Made by a program: the position numbers and the translations under genes
Notes under the pieces: generated by a model
What the model was told of the DNA's origin: nothing
Databases searched by the model: none
The model's input: the letters and a program-made list of their open reading frames with translations, nothing else
Origin: Galbula dea
Taxonomy: Eukaryota; Chordata; Aves; Piciformes; Galbulidae
NCBI GenBank assembly: GCA_013399015.1
Contig: VWZX01001039.1
Coordinates: 330,762-394,761 of the forward strand
Direction of reading: 5' to 3'
DNA: 64,000 bases
Shown: piece by piece, positions 1 through 10,900 of the stretch
Layout of the letters: the number at the start of each line of letters is the position of its first letter
Position numbering within the stretch: the stretch's first letter is position 1

Positions 1-859
1 CCCCCCGACTCTCCTCAGCACAGACCAGTGCCTGCCAGGGGACAGACAATCTGGGAATGGTGCCCAAGGCATAATCACAGCAGCAGCAGTTATCTTGTGT
101 CTGGACTTCTTGTACTTCCAGATATGGAAGAGAAGGTCCTAAGAGCAGGGAGCAGTTTGTCATGACAGGGGCACAGCTGAGCAGAGTGAAGCAGCTTGTT
201 AAACTCAAGACCATAGAATCCCAGCATGGTAGGGGTTGGAAGGGACCTCTCAGGATCACCTAGTCCAACTCCCCTGATCAAGCAGGGTCATCCAGAGCAG
301 GTTTCCCAGGATCACTTCCTGGTGCCTTTGGAATCTCTCCAGAGGAGACTCCACAACCTCTCTAAGCAGCCTGGGCCAAGGCTCTGGCACCCTCACAACA
401 AACAAGTTTCTCCTCATGTTTAGGTGGAATCTACTGGGTTGCCCCTTGGCACCACTGACCAGAGCCTGGCTCCAGCCTCTTGCCCTCTTGCTCACCACTG
501 AGCAGATGCCCTCTGGGTCTGCTCTCCTCCAGGCTAAGCAGCCCCAGGACTCTCAGCCTCTCTTCATCAGATCCTTGCAATCACCCATGATGTTGGTTTT
601 GGCAGACCAGATGTTCCCAAAAAGTCACCCAGATTGGACTCAAGAAGACATGCAAACATTTTCCCTTTGAATACTGTTCATGAAGTTGAACCCTTGGTTC
701 CTACTTCCCCCAGACAGTGGTTTGCTCCTCCTCAAAGCCAGCCCATGGGACACAGCTGCCCATAGCCAACTTTCAGGATCCAGGCTGAAGAGTTCCTTCC
801 TCTCCCCGGTTCAACTACAACTCTCCTCAGAGCAGTAGCTGGCAGGGCCTGCTCCTCAC
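1..859. other. HEXA intron 7, partial
   Basis: This is the upstream end of intron 7 in the gene's orientation. Apart from the CR1 at about 213-580 I see only non-repetitive sequence with a short CAG run near 79-90. No exon 8 is recognisable, so that exon lies off the left edge. Confidence 0.85.
213..580 (-). mobile_element. CR1 LINE fragment, CATGCTGGG 3'-end type
   Basis: On the plus strand it opens with the reverse complement of a CR1 3' end (cccagcatggtaggggttgg, then ggacctctcaggatcacc). It continues through segments typical of CR1 (cctctctaagcagcctgggc, ccaccactgagcagatgcc). It is truncated at its 5' end and antisense to the plus strand, so in sense orientation relative to HEXA. Confidence 0.9.
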
Positions 860-992
860 CCGGACCCCAGGAGAGGGTGTGCCCAGGAGTGTCAAACTCT
901 GCGATGACTCTGATGCCTCGCAGCCGGGCGTACTCGATCACCATCTGCACGTCACTGGCTGTGTACACATGGGTCATGGCATTGAAAGCTCC
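860..992 (-). CDS. HEXA: HEXA exon 7
   Basis: 133 bases, the human length, phase 0 to phase 1. It encodes GAFNAMTHVYTASDVQMV, then IEYARLRGIRVIAEFDTP, then GHTLSWGPG. The segment contains barrel strands and the active-site His of DTPGHT. It is the last HEXA exon in the window; the GTGAGG donor lies at 859-854. The SWGPG ending matches HEXA (HEXB has SWGKG). Confidence 0.97.
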
Positions 993-3900
993 CTGGGGGA
1001 ACATGAGCGAACCTCAGCACCCCAACACAGGTCCTGAGGGAGGGATCTGCTTGCCCTGAGCTGGGCTACATGGTGATCAGGATGGGTTACCTTCTTGCTG
1101 AGCTCTGGGAAAGTCAGGCTCTCGTAGGGGAAAGATGGGTCATCCACAATGTGCCAGTGAAACACATTGAACTTGTTGTAAGCCATGACATCCTGGAAAG
1201 GAACAGGAACAAAGATGAACGTGCCCTGTCCCTCTGAAAAGCCACCTAGCCTGCCACAGAAAAGAGTCCCTGTGCTCCAAAAGGAAAAGGCAGAAGCTCC
1301 CTGAAAGCTCCCCAGGATCCAAAAGGGATTCAGACACCTCTCTTCAAACACACCAACACCACAAAGAGCTGCAGAGCACCAGTAGTGCTTCTGCTCACAA
1401 ATAAAATCCTTGTTCTGCCTATGACTGAGCTAACAATGGAGACCTGGAAGTTTAATTGTGTTTGGGGTGAACACAGAACCACCACCCACCTTTAGGTAGT
1501 GTGGCTGGGAAGAAGTAAGTGTTTCCCCTTGCCTCAGAAAGTAATATGGATTTTAAGAACCCAAGACACCTCAGGATTTTCTTCCTTATCCTATTTGCAA
1601 AAGGAGCTGAGAAATCACTCAAACAGGGCATCTGCGAGTTACACAGGGAACAAATACAGCCACAGGCACTGGGAAGAACCTACAGCATGGAAGCATTTTT
1701 CCATGATGCACACCTGTTTATCATGAATTGAGGTCACACTGCCATCCCACCCCAGCCTGCTGCTTCATCTAGGGACAAGCAAGATGCTTGTGCTGAAAAA
1801 CCTAGGTTTGACAAGCTCTTCCTCAACGAGGTGTAGATGCAGGGGCCTACACGCTAGACAGCTCCTAGGATCTTTGGAAAGGGGCAACACAAAAAAAAAC
1901 AAAAAAAGCCCTCCAGGCCACTGAGTTGTCACAGACGAAGGGACACCCAGCTAAGCCATCTCATGTCCCAGCACAGGCACCCTACCAGAGTTTCCAGTAT
2001 GGCTCTTAGAGGCAGGTAGTGACGAGAAGTATCCAGCAACAGTCCCCGGTGAGGGAAGCGGGGAAAGTCCACAATTTCTGTCTCGTTGATGTAGTACTGC
2101 ATGCAGAGAACACAAGGAAGAGATGAGCAAGGCTTGGGGGCCTCAGAGCCATGAGCAGGAGACAATCAGGGTGACCTTTGTCCCCAGGGCTGGCAGGGGT
2201 ACTCTCACCACCCAGAGTGCAAACTAGCCAGGAAGAGCTGCAATGCTTTACCCACTCAGAAGGCAGGGATCTGGCTGGATTTAGGACTCTCTACTTGGCC
2301 CTTCATGAGGCTGTGTTGCACTGCTGGCACTTCCCTCATCCCAAGCATCCCAGCAACCCTCAGCTTGTCCCCATGCAGGGAAGAGAGCTGACTGTCCTCC
2401 CTCAGGAGGCGAGACCAGGACTCACCATGCCATTCTCATCTCTCTCAACGAGCTGGCTGAATGTTTCCAGGCCTGCAGGAAAAACCACACACAGTCTTTT
2501 TCTCAGCACAGATTCCCCCAAAGGAACAGAACTCAATTAACAAGTAAGTCTATAGAAAGAGAGACATCCCCATAGGCCTGAGGCAGGGAGAGCAGGAATA
2601 CCCCACAGCAAGCACAGCTCACCTCTGAGAGCTCCCCAGACAGCATCCGCAGAGAGCAGCAAGGAGCCTTCCGAGACAGACAGCTTATCTGAAAGACAGC
2701 ATCAGGGGGGCCAGCGCTGGCATTAGGTCCCACGCTCCATCACATGCTGCTACAGGATTGCAGCAGCACCAGGCAGAGGTTTTGATCTAGGACTGCACCC
2801 TAGAATCCCAGAGAACTGATTTCTGTGTTTCTTTTGTTGTTGTAAACCTCTCCCATTGCTCTATCAACATCCTCAGGTAACTTGCTCCCACCCAGCTGCT
2901 GTTTCTCCATAATACAGTGGATTGCTGCCTCCCTAATCACAAGGCAAGTGCTGCATGATGCCATCTCCAACTGATGGCCACAGAAACAGCAACACTCCCA
3001 CTCCAGTCACTCCCTCCTGCTCCCAACCCCAGTACTCACAGCTCTCCTTGGAGTCCAGGCTGGGAAACCCACCACAGCCTGGTGTGGCAACAAAGACTAG
3101 GAGCTGAGTGCAGGGCGTCCCCCAGGGCGGCTCATTCTCTGCAAAGGACACAGACCATGGACATCAACCCCATCCTGGCTCTTTTCACAGAATCACAGAA
3201 TATTAGGAGTTGGAAGGCACCTCAAAAGATCATCTAGTCCAACCCCCCTGCCACAGCAGGAAATCCTACAGCACCCGGTACCCCTGCTCCCAGCCCACTG
3301 CCATCCTCCCAGCCCAGCTAGCAATGAAGGCACAGAAGCACATGGACATTCAACATGTGACAGGCATAGGCACCCCCTCCTTCACCCCAGCGCAGTCACA
3401 GGGTTGTCTGGTAGGGACTTCTTTCAACACAGGCCCCCAGGAGCATGTGAGATGATCCCAACCTTGGGCACTGAGAAGGTCAGCTCTAAGCAACAGCCAC
3501 GACTACTCAGATCTTCTCTGGGACAATGAACAGCTTCCTATCTCCAAACTCTCCCAGCACTGGGGAAAAAAAGCACAAGCCCAAGAGCTCTGCTATCCTA
3601 TCCACTCTTCTTAGAAAGGGCAAAGAACTGCTGTAAATGCTGTAAAAAAGTGGAGAATTAATCCAGTATACTGCAGAAGTGGCCTGAGTTAGAGACCACC
3701 AGAAGGTCTCACCTGGCACAGAAAGGCTCCAGACTGACTTCACCCTCTGCAGAGCAGATCCCAGGTGGAGCAGCCAGAAGAATAAACCCAGGCACATTCA
3801 GAACCCAAGAAGGAGCTCTCTGACCACACTTCCCTATCTAAAGAAGCACTTCCAAGGATGCACAGGCCCATGTCCTCACTGCAGTCATTCCCCCAACTCC

Positions 3901-6900
3901 AAAGGGAGGCATTCAGCCTTCACTAAGACACCTGTGTCTGCTTACAGCAGTCTCTGGCCAGGAGAAGCATGGCTTAGCAGGGTGGGACCCTCCTAGTCAC
4001 AGCCAGGGTTCATGCCTACACCTTCACAGCATTCCCAGTAACAGCCAATGCTCAGCATGGTCACTAAAAAAATAGTAAGATTAGCTTTGAGCCAGCTTGG
4101 TCAGAAGCCAGGCACCAAGCAGAGAGACCATGGCACTGTCACTGTTCAGGTGAAATGCAGAAAGCCCATGCTCCAAAGGAGACAGAACCCCCAAATTTCT
4201 CCATCAAGGAGTGGTGAAACCTCTGCAGAGAGAAAGGAAATGGTTTGAAGACAGGCCTCTGCTTTGAGCTCTCCTCTCCATTACAGACGAGCTGGTAGCC
4301 AAGGCAACCTTGCAGATGTGCGAGCTGGCATGCCAACACAGCACGACCTGCTCCCTCTGCTCAGCGAGACAGCAGCTCACCAGGGACAGCCACTCGCAAG
4401 CCTGAGGACACAGAAAATACCCATTCTGCTGAGAGGCCTCGACAGAATTGGTCCCAACACCATACACCACATTTAAACCCACCCACAGAAACACTGCCAA
4501 AGCCAAAGATGGCCTCCTTGGCCAAGGAGCAGGCAAGCAGCACCACTATCACACCTAGCAGGCAATGCAGATGGGTGCAGCAGGGAGCAATGACCCATCA
4601 GCCACCGAGGGCTGAAGTTCGTGGCTCAAATGAGCACTGTAAAGGTACACGTGAAGTTAATTACAGTCATGGATTAGAAAACAAAAGACATTCACGCAAT
4701 GATTGCAGCAGGATAGTAGCAGTAAGACATAGGGGTGGAAGGTCCTGGCTTCAGTTCCATGCAGGGTCCTGGGTCTTTTCCTGACTTGTTTCAGAGCTGC
4801 CCAGCTTAATGATAAGAGACATGGGAAGATCAGGGAAATACCAATTACAGAATCACAGAATGGTAAGGGTTGGAAGGGACCTTTAGGATCCTCTAAATCC
4901 AACCCCCCTGCTAAAGCAGGATCACACAAAACAGGCTGCCCAGGATCACATCCAGATGGGTTTGGAATCTCTCCAGAAAAGGAAAAAAATACCTTCACCT
5001 TAAAGGTGGTAAAGCCCTGCAGCAAGGGTTCAGTTCTCCATCCTTGAAAATACTACAATTTCAGCTGGATATCACCCTGAGAAACTTGACCTGACTGCAA
5101 AGCTGGCTCCAACTCGAGGTTTGGCCCTGTTCTGAACAGGGACTTGACCAAAGACCTTCTTATGTCCCCTCCTAACTTAAATTAGTCTCTGTTTTCATGC
5201 TTGAAGTTCAGGATGAATGCTGAGTTTGGGCATATCTCACTTCCTTGTTAAATCAACCTAGCAGCTTTCTGAAACAGACAGAAAACGTTTTCTGTGTGCC
5301 AACACAAACTATTTCCTTCCATTCAAGGTTTCCATTGCCTGTTCTTACTAACCACCCAGATGAAAAAATAAAAGAGAAGGTGAAGAGGGGAAAAAAGCCT
5401 TAATCATCTAGTTTGAGTGTTGTAAAGCAGGGTGTGTGGAAAGTGATGAGTGTGAGCTCGATCTCATGACCACAGGAGGTTGCTCCTAGTGATGTATATG
5501 TCCTATTTCCCCTCTGAGAAGAACAGGAAAACCTCAATAACTGTATCAATCGTTTTAAGTTCCTATCAGCAAAAAAAGAAACGAGGAGTCTTCTCAGCTC
5601 CCAAATCAAGATTTATTTCTATTGCTACTTCAAAAAGTTGAAGAATTAAACCAAGCCAAACTTGCCAAAGCATGATGTGCTCAGGATGAAGTGGAGCAGC
5701 TTCCAACACCGTTACCCTTCTCTGCTTTTATCAGTGGCAACAGAGTTCACACTGACATTTAAAACACTCAGATGCAGAGTTACTAGCTCTTTTTGATGAA
5801 TGAAGCATTTCACATTCCCCAGATATAGCACTACAGGCTGTCGCAGACCCACGCAGGCACTGAGCATCCGTGCGTGGCTGCTCCCCCAGCCTGTGTTTAC
5901 CTCTGCAAATGCAGCCAGGCCATGTCCTGCATTTCATCCCAGACATGCAATGGGTGCTATCAGGAAGCCTGGGCACAAGAAACCTTTACAACCTGTAGTG
6001 AATCAACCCCAGGCTCTCAAAGCTTTTGCCCTTCCCTTCTTACTCTACAATTTCAGGATGAGGCCAAAAACTACCACCTTTCTGCCAGAAAAGCCACGCT
6101 TTGCCTCAGGATGTTTAGGCAGAGAGAAGAGCCCCATGGCATGAACAGGTACTTGGAAGAAACATACAAGAAGCAACAAGTCTTTCCTCAGGGTAAAGCT
6201 TCACACTCGACACCAAGAGCTTCTAGAAACAGAAAAAGCCAAGCCGTGCGGAGAGCAGTGAAGCTGGAGCCACTGCAAGACCGGCAGCAGCAAGAAAAAA
6301 GACAAAAACGAGCGTTGGGAGCTGAAACATGATCTGGAGGAGATAAAAAATGAGACAGAAGGAGCGAGGTCTTGCTAGCAAGAGCCTAACTCATTGAAAG
6401 AAATGCAAGACAACTACCGCTCACTGCGCCGAATAGGATTAGGTTTTAGTTTAAAACGCACGTTGCCCTCCGCAAACCAACCTAAGGCTTCCCTCGCTAC
6501 CAGGCTCCACTCCAGCCACCATCCTCACTCACCAGCCCCTGCTGGGCTAAGGAAACAAGGAGGTTGCAAAGCAGATCGCCACACAAAACCCCTGGTTTAA
6601 CCCCCAAATTAAACCAGGGCTTGGGTTTGTGGGGGAGATTTTTTTTTTTTAACTAATAAAGCCACAAAACATAGGTGAAGCGCCCTTCCAGCGGCCCCCC
6701 CCTACCCCGCCGGCAGCCCTCGCCCCGCCTCACCGGTCGGGCGGGCGGCGGCGAACAGCAGCGCCCAGTAACGCTGGAAGGCAGCGTCCAGCACGGCACA
6801 GCCCGGCCCCACGGCCGAGCCGGCGGCGTAGCCGAAGCGGAACCGGCGGGGAGGCAGCGGGCAGCTCCCGCCGCCCACCTCCGAGAGCTGGGGCTGCGGC

Positions 6901-6977
6901 CACACGGCGCCCGCCGGCTGCGGCTGTATCCCGGCCACCAGCAGCAGCACCAGCAGCACCTCCCGCCCCGCCGCCAT
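860..6977 (-). CDS. HEXA: Beta-hexosaminidase subunit alpha, exons 1-7 of a longer gene (partial at left edge)
   Basis: HEXA is the alpha subunit of lysosomal beta-N-acetylhexosaminidase (GH20). It pairs with HEXB and, with the GM2 activator, removes terminal GalNAc from GM2 ganglioside. Seven minus-strand exons splice at GT-AG sites into 802 coding bases: 267 complete codons plus one base. They cover the signal peptide, the N-terminal hexosaminidase domain and the start of the GH20 barrel. Visible active-site residues are Arg177 in DTSRHY, Asp206 in HIVDDPSF and His261 in DTPGHTLSW, equivalent to human Arg178, Asp207 and His262. The catalytic Asp-Glu pair is in later exons beyond the left edge. 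HEXA rather than HEXB is chosen because of residues such as DVMAYNK and SWGPG and because ARIH1 is the neighbour. No frameshift or stop interrupts the seven exons, so the gene looks functional here. Confidence 0.96.
1091..1192 (-). CDS. HEXA: HEXA exon 6
   Basis: 102 bases, the human length, phase 0. It encodes DVMAYNKFNVFHWHIVDD and then PSFPYESLTFPELSKK. The paired Asp residues in HIVDD include the equivalent of human Asp207. Acceptor is TTTCCAG and donor is GTAACC. Pro after the Asp pair and Tyr in MAYNK favour HEXA over HEXB. Confidence 0.96.
1193..1985. other. HEXA intron 5
   Basis: 793 bases with normal splice ends. It includes an A-rich stretch near 1889-1907. No repeat family or coding sequence recognised. 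Confidence 0.85.
1986..2096 (-). CDS. HEXA: HEXA exon 5: substrate-binding arginine and N-glycosylation site
   Basis: 111 bases, the human length, phase 0 at both ends. It encodes YYINETEIVDFPRFPHRG followed by LLLDTSRHYLPL. Arg177 in DTSRHY corresponds to human Arg178, which contacts the substrate GalNAc and is altered in the B1 variant of Tay-Sachs disease. Asn156 in the INET sequon corresponds to the human Asn157 glycan site. The junction to exon 6 reads ILETL-DVMAYNK. Confidence 0.96.
2097..2425. other. HEXA intron 4
   Basis: 329 bases between exon 4 and exon 5 with consensus splice ends. Nothing else recognised. Confidence 0.85.
2426..2472 (-). CDS. HEXA: HEXA exon 4
   Basis: 47 bases, exactly the human length, moving the phase from 1 to 0. 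It encodes LETFSQLVERDENGM. LETFSQLV is conserved, while the following residues differ from the human WKSAEG. Acceptor is CTGCAG and donor is GTGAGT. Confidence 0.93.
2623..2688 (-). CDS. HEXA: HEXA exon 3
   Basis: 66 bases, the same length as the human exon, between a CTTTCAG acceptor and a GTGAGC donor, phase 1 to phase 1. It encodes KLSVSEGSLLLSADAVWGALRG less its edge residues. The VWGALRG motif is invariant in vertebrate hexosaminidases and fixes the frame. Confidence 0.94.
2689..3039. other. HEXA intron 2
   Basis: 351 bases between exons 2 and 3. Nothing recognised beyond the splice signals. Confidence 0.85.
3040..3138 (-). CDS. HEXA: HEXA exon 2
   Basis: 99 bases between a TTTGCAG acceptor and a GTGAGT donor, phase 1 at both ends. 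It encodes LLVFVATPGC, matching the human LVVSVVTPGC strand, and ends in SKES, whose last split codon becomes Tyr after splicing to exon 3. The exon is two codons longer than the human exon (93 bp). Its first residues (ENEPPWGTP) do not align with the human KRHTLEK stretch, a loop expected to vary. The human N-glycosylation site at Asn115 (NYT) is replaced by Ser-Tyr-Lys. Confidence 0.93.
3187..3275 (-). mobile_element. CR1 LINE 3'-end fragment
   Basis: Reverse complement of the classic CR1 terminus: cagaatcacagaatattagg, then aaaagatcatctagtccaac and the cccctgccacagcagg segment. Only the last 90 or so bases remain recognisable. Confidence 0.85.
4847..4985 (-). mobile_element. CR1 LINE 3'-end fragment
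   Basis: Contains acagaatcacagaatggtaa, gggttggaagggacc, ctaaagcaggatcacac and ggtttggaatctctccaga in the reverse-complement order expected of a CR1 3' end. Truncated at the 5' side after about 140 bases. Confidence 0.87.
5035..5195 (+). mobile_element. Possible decayed CR1 3' end
   Basis: The words ggacttgaccaaagacctt and cccctcctaacttaaatta resemble the degenerate 3' end of an old CR1 subfamily in plus orientation. Divergence is high, so this is a weak call. Confidence 0.3.
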
Positions 6978-7160
6978 GTCGCGCCCCGCGGCCTGAGGGA
7001 GAGACAAGCACCGCCCGCCGCGGGAAGGAGGGACGGCCGCGAAATGGCAGCTCGGCCCCGCGGGGCAGGGCCGCGCCCGAGCTGGGCTGGCGGCACCGCC
7101 TCCACCGGAGCTGAGGTCTGCGGCCGCACGTCTCTCAGCTGCCGGGGTGCATTGACCCTA
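6670..7160 (-). promoter_or_regulatory. HEXA CpG-island promoter
   Basis: The block is strongly GC- and CpG-rich and spans HEXA exon 1 and about 180 bases upstream of its ATG. No TATA box is evident, as expected for a housekeeping lysosomal gene. I looked for the TFEB CLEAR core CACGTG between 6978 and 7235 and did not find it. The transcription start cannot be fixed from sequence alone. Confidence 0.75.
6734..6977 (-). CDS. HEXA: HEXA exon 1 (coding part): signal peptide and mature N terminus
   Basis: 244 coding bases, ending in phase 1 at a GTGAGG donor (6733-6728). The start is the ATG at 6977-6975, with G at -3 and G at +4. The frame stays open further upstream, but I found no other ATG there. 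Residues 1-24 form a signal peptide with an Arg-containing n-region, a Leu/Val core (VLLVLLLVAG) and an Ala-Gly-Ala cleavage region. They are followed by VWPQPQ, matching the LWPWPQ start of the human pro-protein. PGCAVLDAAFQRY is the strongly conserved segment near the exon end. The exon is three codons shorter than the human one (253 bp) and very GC-rich because it lies in the CpG island. Confidence 0.95.
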
Positions 7161-7231
7161 CAAAGAGCCTCGTTACTTTGGAGTAAATCTACAAAACGCT
7201 CAAGCTCCTTGTCGAGGGTCATGGCTTGAAA

Positions 7232-7975
7232 ACATAGAATCATTAAGGCTGGAAAAGACATCCAAGATCAGAAAGTCCAACCACCGACTCAGCACCACCA
7301 TGCCACTAAACCATGTCCCCAACCGCAAAACACAAATCATGTGGTTTGAACCCTTCCAAGGACCGTGACTCCATCACTGTCTTGGGCAGCCTGTGCCAAT
7401 ACTTACCCACTCTTGCAGGTGTGAAATATGTTCACTTAAAGACTTAGTCATTTATCACACAGGGAAGACATTTTATCAAATAGCCCACCTGCACATCCCG
7501 TGGTGCAACTTGAGGCTGTTTCCTCCTGTCCTATCCCTAGTTCTTTTGGAAAATAAACGCTAAGCCCCACCTGGTTCCAACCGCCTTTCAGGGAGTTGGA
7601 GAGAGCAAGGTCTCCCCTCAGCCTCCTCCAGACTAAACAACCCCAGTTCCCTTGGCTGCTCCTCACAACACTTGCTCTAGACCCTTCACCAGCTTTGTTG
7701 CCCTTCTCTGGACACACTCCAGCACCTCAATGTCCTTCTTGGAGTGAGATGCCCAAAACTAAACCCAGGATTTGAGGTGTGGCCTCCCCAGTGCTGAGTA
7801 CAGGAGGACAATCCCTGCCCTAGTCCTTCTGCAACACTGGTGCTGATCCAAGCCACGATGCTGTTGGCCTTTTTGGCCACCTGGGCACACTGCTGCCTCA
7901 CCTTCAGCTGCTGTTGACCAACAATCCCAGCCCTCTATATTTTGAGCCCTTCTGTCATGCTCTCTGCCCCAAAAG
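7232..7975 (-). mobile_element. CR1 LINE, older subfamily, about 740 bp
   Basis: Reverse-complement CR1 beginning with catagaatcattaaggctgg and running through cagcctcctccagactaaac, cacaacacttgctctagac, cttcaccagctttgttgcc and ctgttggcctttttggccac. Several segments encode C-terminal reverse-transcriptase ORF remnants on the minus strand, broken by stops. It starts about 255 bases upstream of the HEXA ATG. Confidence 0.92.
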
Positions 7976-10900
7976 GATGCCCTTGGGGAGTCTCAGCAAC
8001 TTGATTTGAGTGTCGAGAGGATTCATTATTTAAAACACATTTCACCTGCACCAGTTTCAAGCTGTGCGACTGAATATGCACAGGCTTCAGACTCACCTTG
8101 GGTTTTGGCATCTTTTGTTGCTACCACGCATTTTTATGAATAATGCTGAATGCTAAGTCTGCCCTTGCACAGGTTTCCACGTGAAACAGTGGTTGGGTTG
8201 TACATAAAATAAAAGGGGTTATCCTACAGTGGAGCCTCACAGTGAAGAGCTGCAGAGCTGCTGTTCAATGCAGGCTTTGGCTTTTGCAAGGAAACCCTCA
8301 ACCTCAGCTGAACTTGTTATTTTGCCTCCTCCCTCCCAGCTCTGCATTTCTCAGCAATCCCCAAGTCAACTAAGGATCCTTAAGGTCAGGTCTTACCCAT
8401 CTAATTGCCAGCACAATCCTACCAGTTCCTACACAGAAACCAACTCCATCAAATGATTAAAAACTACTTGTCCCAGCTCTCCTCTGCAAGTTGTGATGCC
8501 AGCAGAAAACTCCAACCTATCTGGAGTGCTGGGAGACAAACCATCAGCATTGGGAGCAAGCAGGAAATGAAACAAAGATTGTGGGAGAAAACCTGACAAT
8601 GGAGGTGACCCCATCACACTAATACAAGATGAAAAACCACTTTGCATCAGCAGGACATAACCATGGAAAGGTCTGGTGGGAAATTTAAAGGGTTGCTCCT
8701 CATGTGAGCAGCATGAAGAGAATCAGGGTCAAAACCAAAACAAAACCCCAACATTTTGCAGAAAAAAACCTTAAGGAACTTGCTGCCAAAAGTTAGAATA
8801 GCATCAGCACAAAGCTGAGCACTGATGGTTAAAGCAGAAGAGATGGGAGGATGTGCAAGTTTCATTGGGGCTGGAGAAGACATTTGGAGAGGGCTGGAGG
8901 GAGGTGCTCACCAGGGTTGAAGGAGCCCATGAGCTACCAGTAAAGGTTTTGGGGGTGTCCTGGAGGTGGAGAAGTTGTTGGGATGCCAGGCAGCAAGAGA
9001 GAATCATGGTTAGGTTTGAGTCTAAAGGAGATTGTGGGAATTTAATGCGATGGGTGAAAATTAACAAGTGGGGGAAGGCAGGGAGAGAGCTAAGGGTCAC
9101 CTACAGATAAGGGAGCTGGAATGGAATGGAGAAGCCAAAGGGAGCTAGATAGCATCACCATGAGCTTAACACCTACACAGCACTGTATCCTTCTTCTACA
9201 ACCCTGTAGACCACCCATCCACCTAAGGGAAGGTGAGCCAGGAACAAAAGACAGGCACAACATGGGTCAGGCAACATCTTTACCAGCTAGGTGCAGCCCC
9301 ACAACCAAGCAAGCAGAGCATGGTGGTAGCTACAATGGGGCACATCAACAGTCTAGGTATTACCTGACAAAAGCTAAGCATCAAGATCAAAATCAGTATG
9401 AGATAACCTAGGACCAGGTGTACCTACACAGACAAGGAAAAAGAAGTTGTTGCCCAGACCTCATCTTGAATGGAACTCCTGGAGCAATGGGTCATGGGTG
9501 GAAGCCCTGATGGGGCTGTTTGGGGGAATTAAAGCCTGTTGGTGCCCTCAGGCTCCTGATAATTCTCACCTGTCCCTTCTTTTCCCTGTGGAGAGGTGGC
9601 AGGACCTCAATTCAGGATAATGGAATGTGTCAGTCTGCTTCCTCATGATCCTTCTGACTCCAGCACTGTTGCTCTAGGATGTTGGCCCTTCTCTGTCCAC
9701 ACGATGTAGCAAGAAGGGATGTGGAGGAAAACACCTACGTTCCAACCTGCATTGGACCTCTAGGAAAATGCTCCCTGTTCTTTGTGTTCAAGTTTTCCCC
9801 CACTCAACTCAAGGCTACTGTTGTTCTCCATGAAGCCTTCACTGTCTCGAGTAGGATTTGTTGCCATTCCTCATGGAAACCCCCTGAAGCACCAGCTGCT
9901 GCCACTGCTTTTCTGACAACATTGATTGATTCCAGTATCCCTAGCCTTTTCCTGAAGTAGTTTCACTGTATTAAAATTGCAGGGGAAGGTAAAAAATACC
10001 AACACTGATGAGACAGTTCATTGCTGTGTTGCATCAGGCAACGTCAGCAGCATCAGCAGGGCTGTGCTTCCCAGGGTGTGAGGCTGAAATGCAGAAGTGC
10101 CCTGGCCTGAAGCTAATCCTTCTCTCAGCCTGGGGAGGGAAGGCAATGTGTTTGCCTTGCTTACGTAGAGCATTGTGATGGTGGCTTTCAGTCCAAATGC
10201 TCAGGCAATTCAGATATTCTTATGGTTTCTGTTGTTGTTGCTATTTTAGGGGACCTGCTGTCGCCGGGGGATGACTCAGAGAAGTTCATCTGTAGCTGGC
10301 TGGCAATAATCTAGACTAACAGTCTGATTTGGGAGTACATCTTTATGTAAGAAAACTGCTCAAGCATGTGTTTAACTTTGGAGTTTGGCTAAAAGAAATT
10401 GTTTTACATGCTGCCCTGCATCAGGCAGAGAGCAGCAATAGCCAGACATTGCTGATGCCCTTCAGCAGCTGTTCAATAGACCATCTTGTGGTCTTGGAGC
10501 ACATCTCCAGGGTGATATATCCACCTGGGAAGATTGGTGTCTTCAGGCTAGTTCAGCAAGGAACAAGGAGGGAGTAAAGGGGGAGACACAAAGTTCAGAG
10601 CTTACCCATCCTCCCCCACTGCACCTCTGCTCGCCCTAACCTGGGTCACCAGTCGTGCAGCAGGGGTGTATTGGCTTAGGTACACTTCAGTGTTGGTGCA
10701 CGGGGCTAAGAGAATACTGCTGTTCCAGTCGGGTGAGACCTGTTGTGGAGGTACCTACAAACCCCTCTGGTCATCTCTTTGACTGCAAGCCAAGTTTCAG
10801 GGGGACCCTGCAGAAAACTGTGCTGCACCAGGACTCTGCTGGGTTACCTCTTACTACCAGTAAGGCATTTAGTAGAAATCCAAATTAATTTTTCTGACAT

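Larger units (their letters stand above)
3139..6733. other. HEXA intron 1
   Basis: 3,595 bases. It holds two clear short CR1 3' ends (about 3187 and 4847) and one decayed candidate (about 5035). A run of T lies near 6641-6650. Open frames near 5800-6332 have no recognisable similarity and no splice support. The rest looks like ordinary intron. Confidence 0.8.

Noticed and set aside
5800..6332. Overlapping frames of 114 and 152 codons in HEXA intron 1
   Set aside because: No similarity recognised, no splice structure, and located in an intron of a well-supported gene on the other strand.
6675..7229. Plus-strand frame across HEXA exon 1
   Set aside because: It is antisense to verified HEXA coding sequence in a CpG island, where stop codons are rare in all frames.
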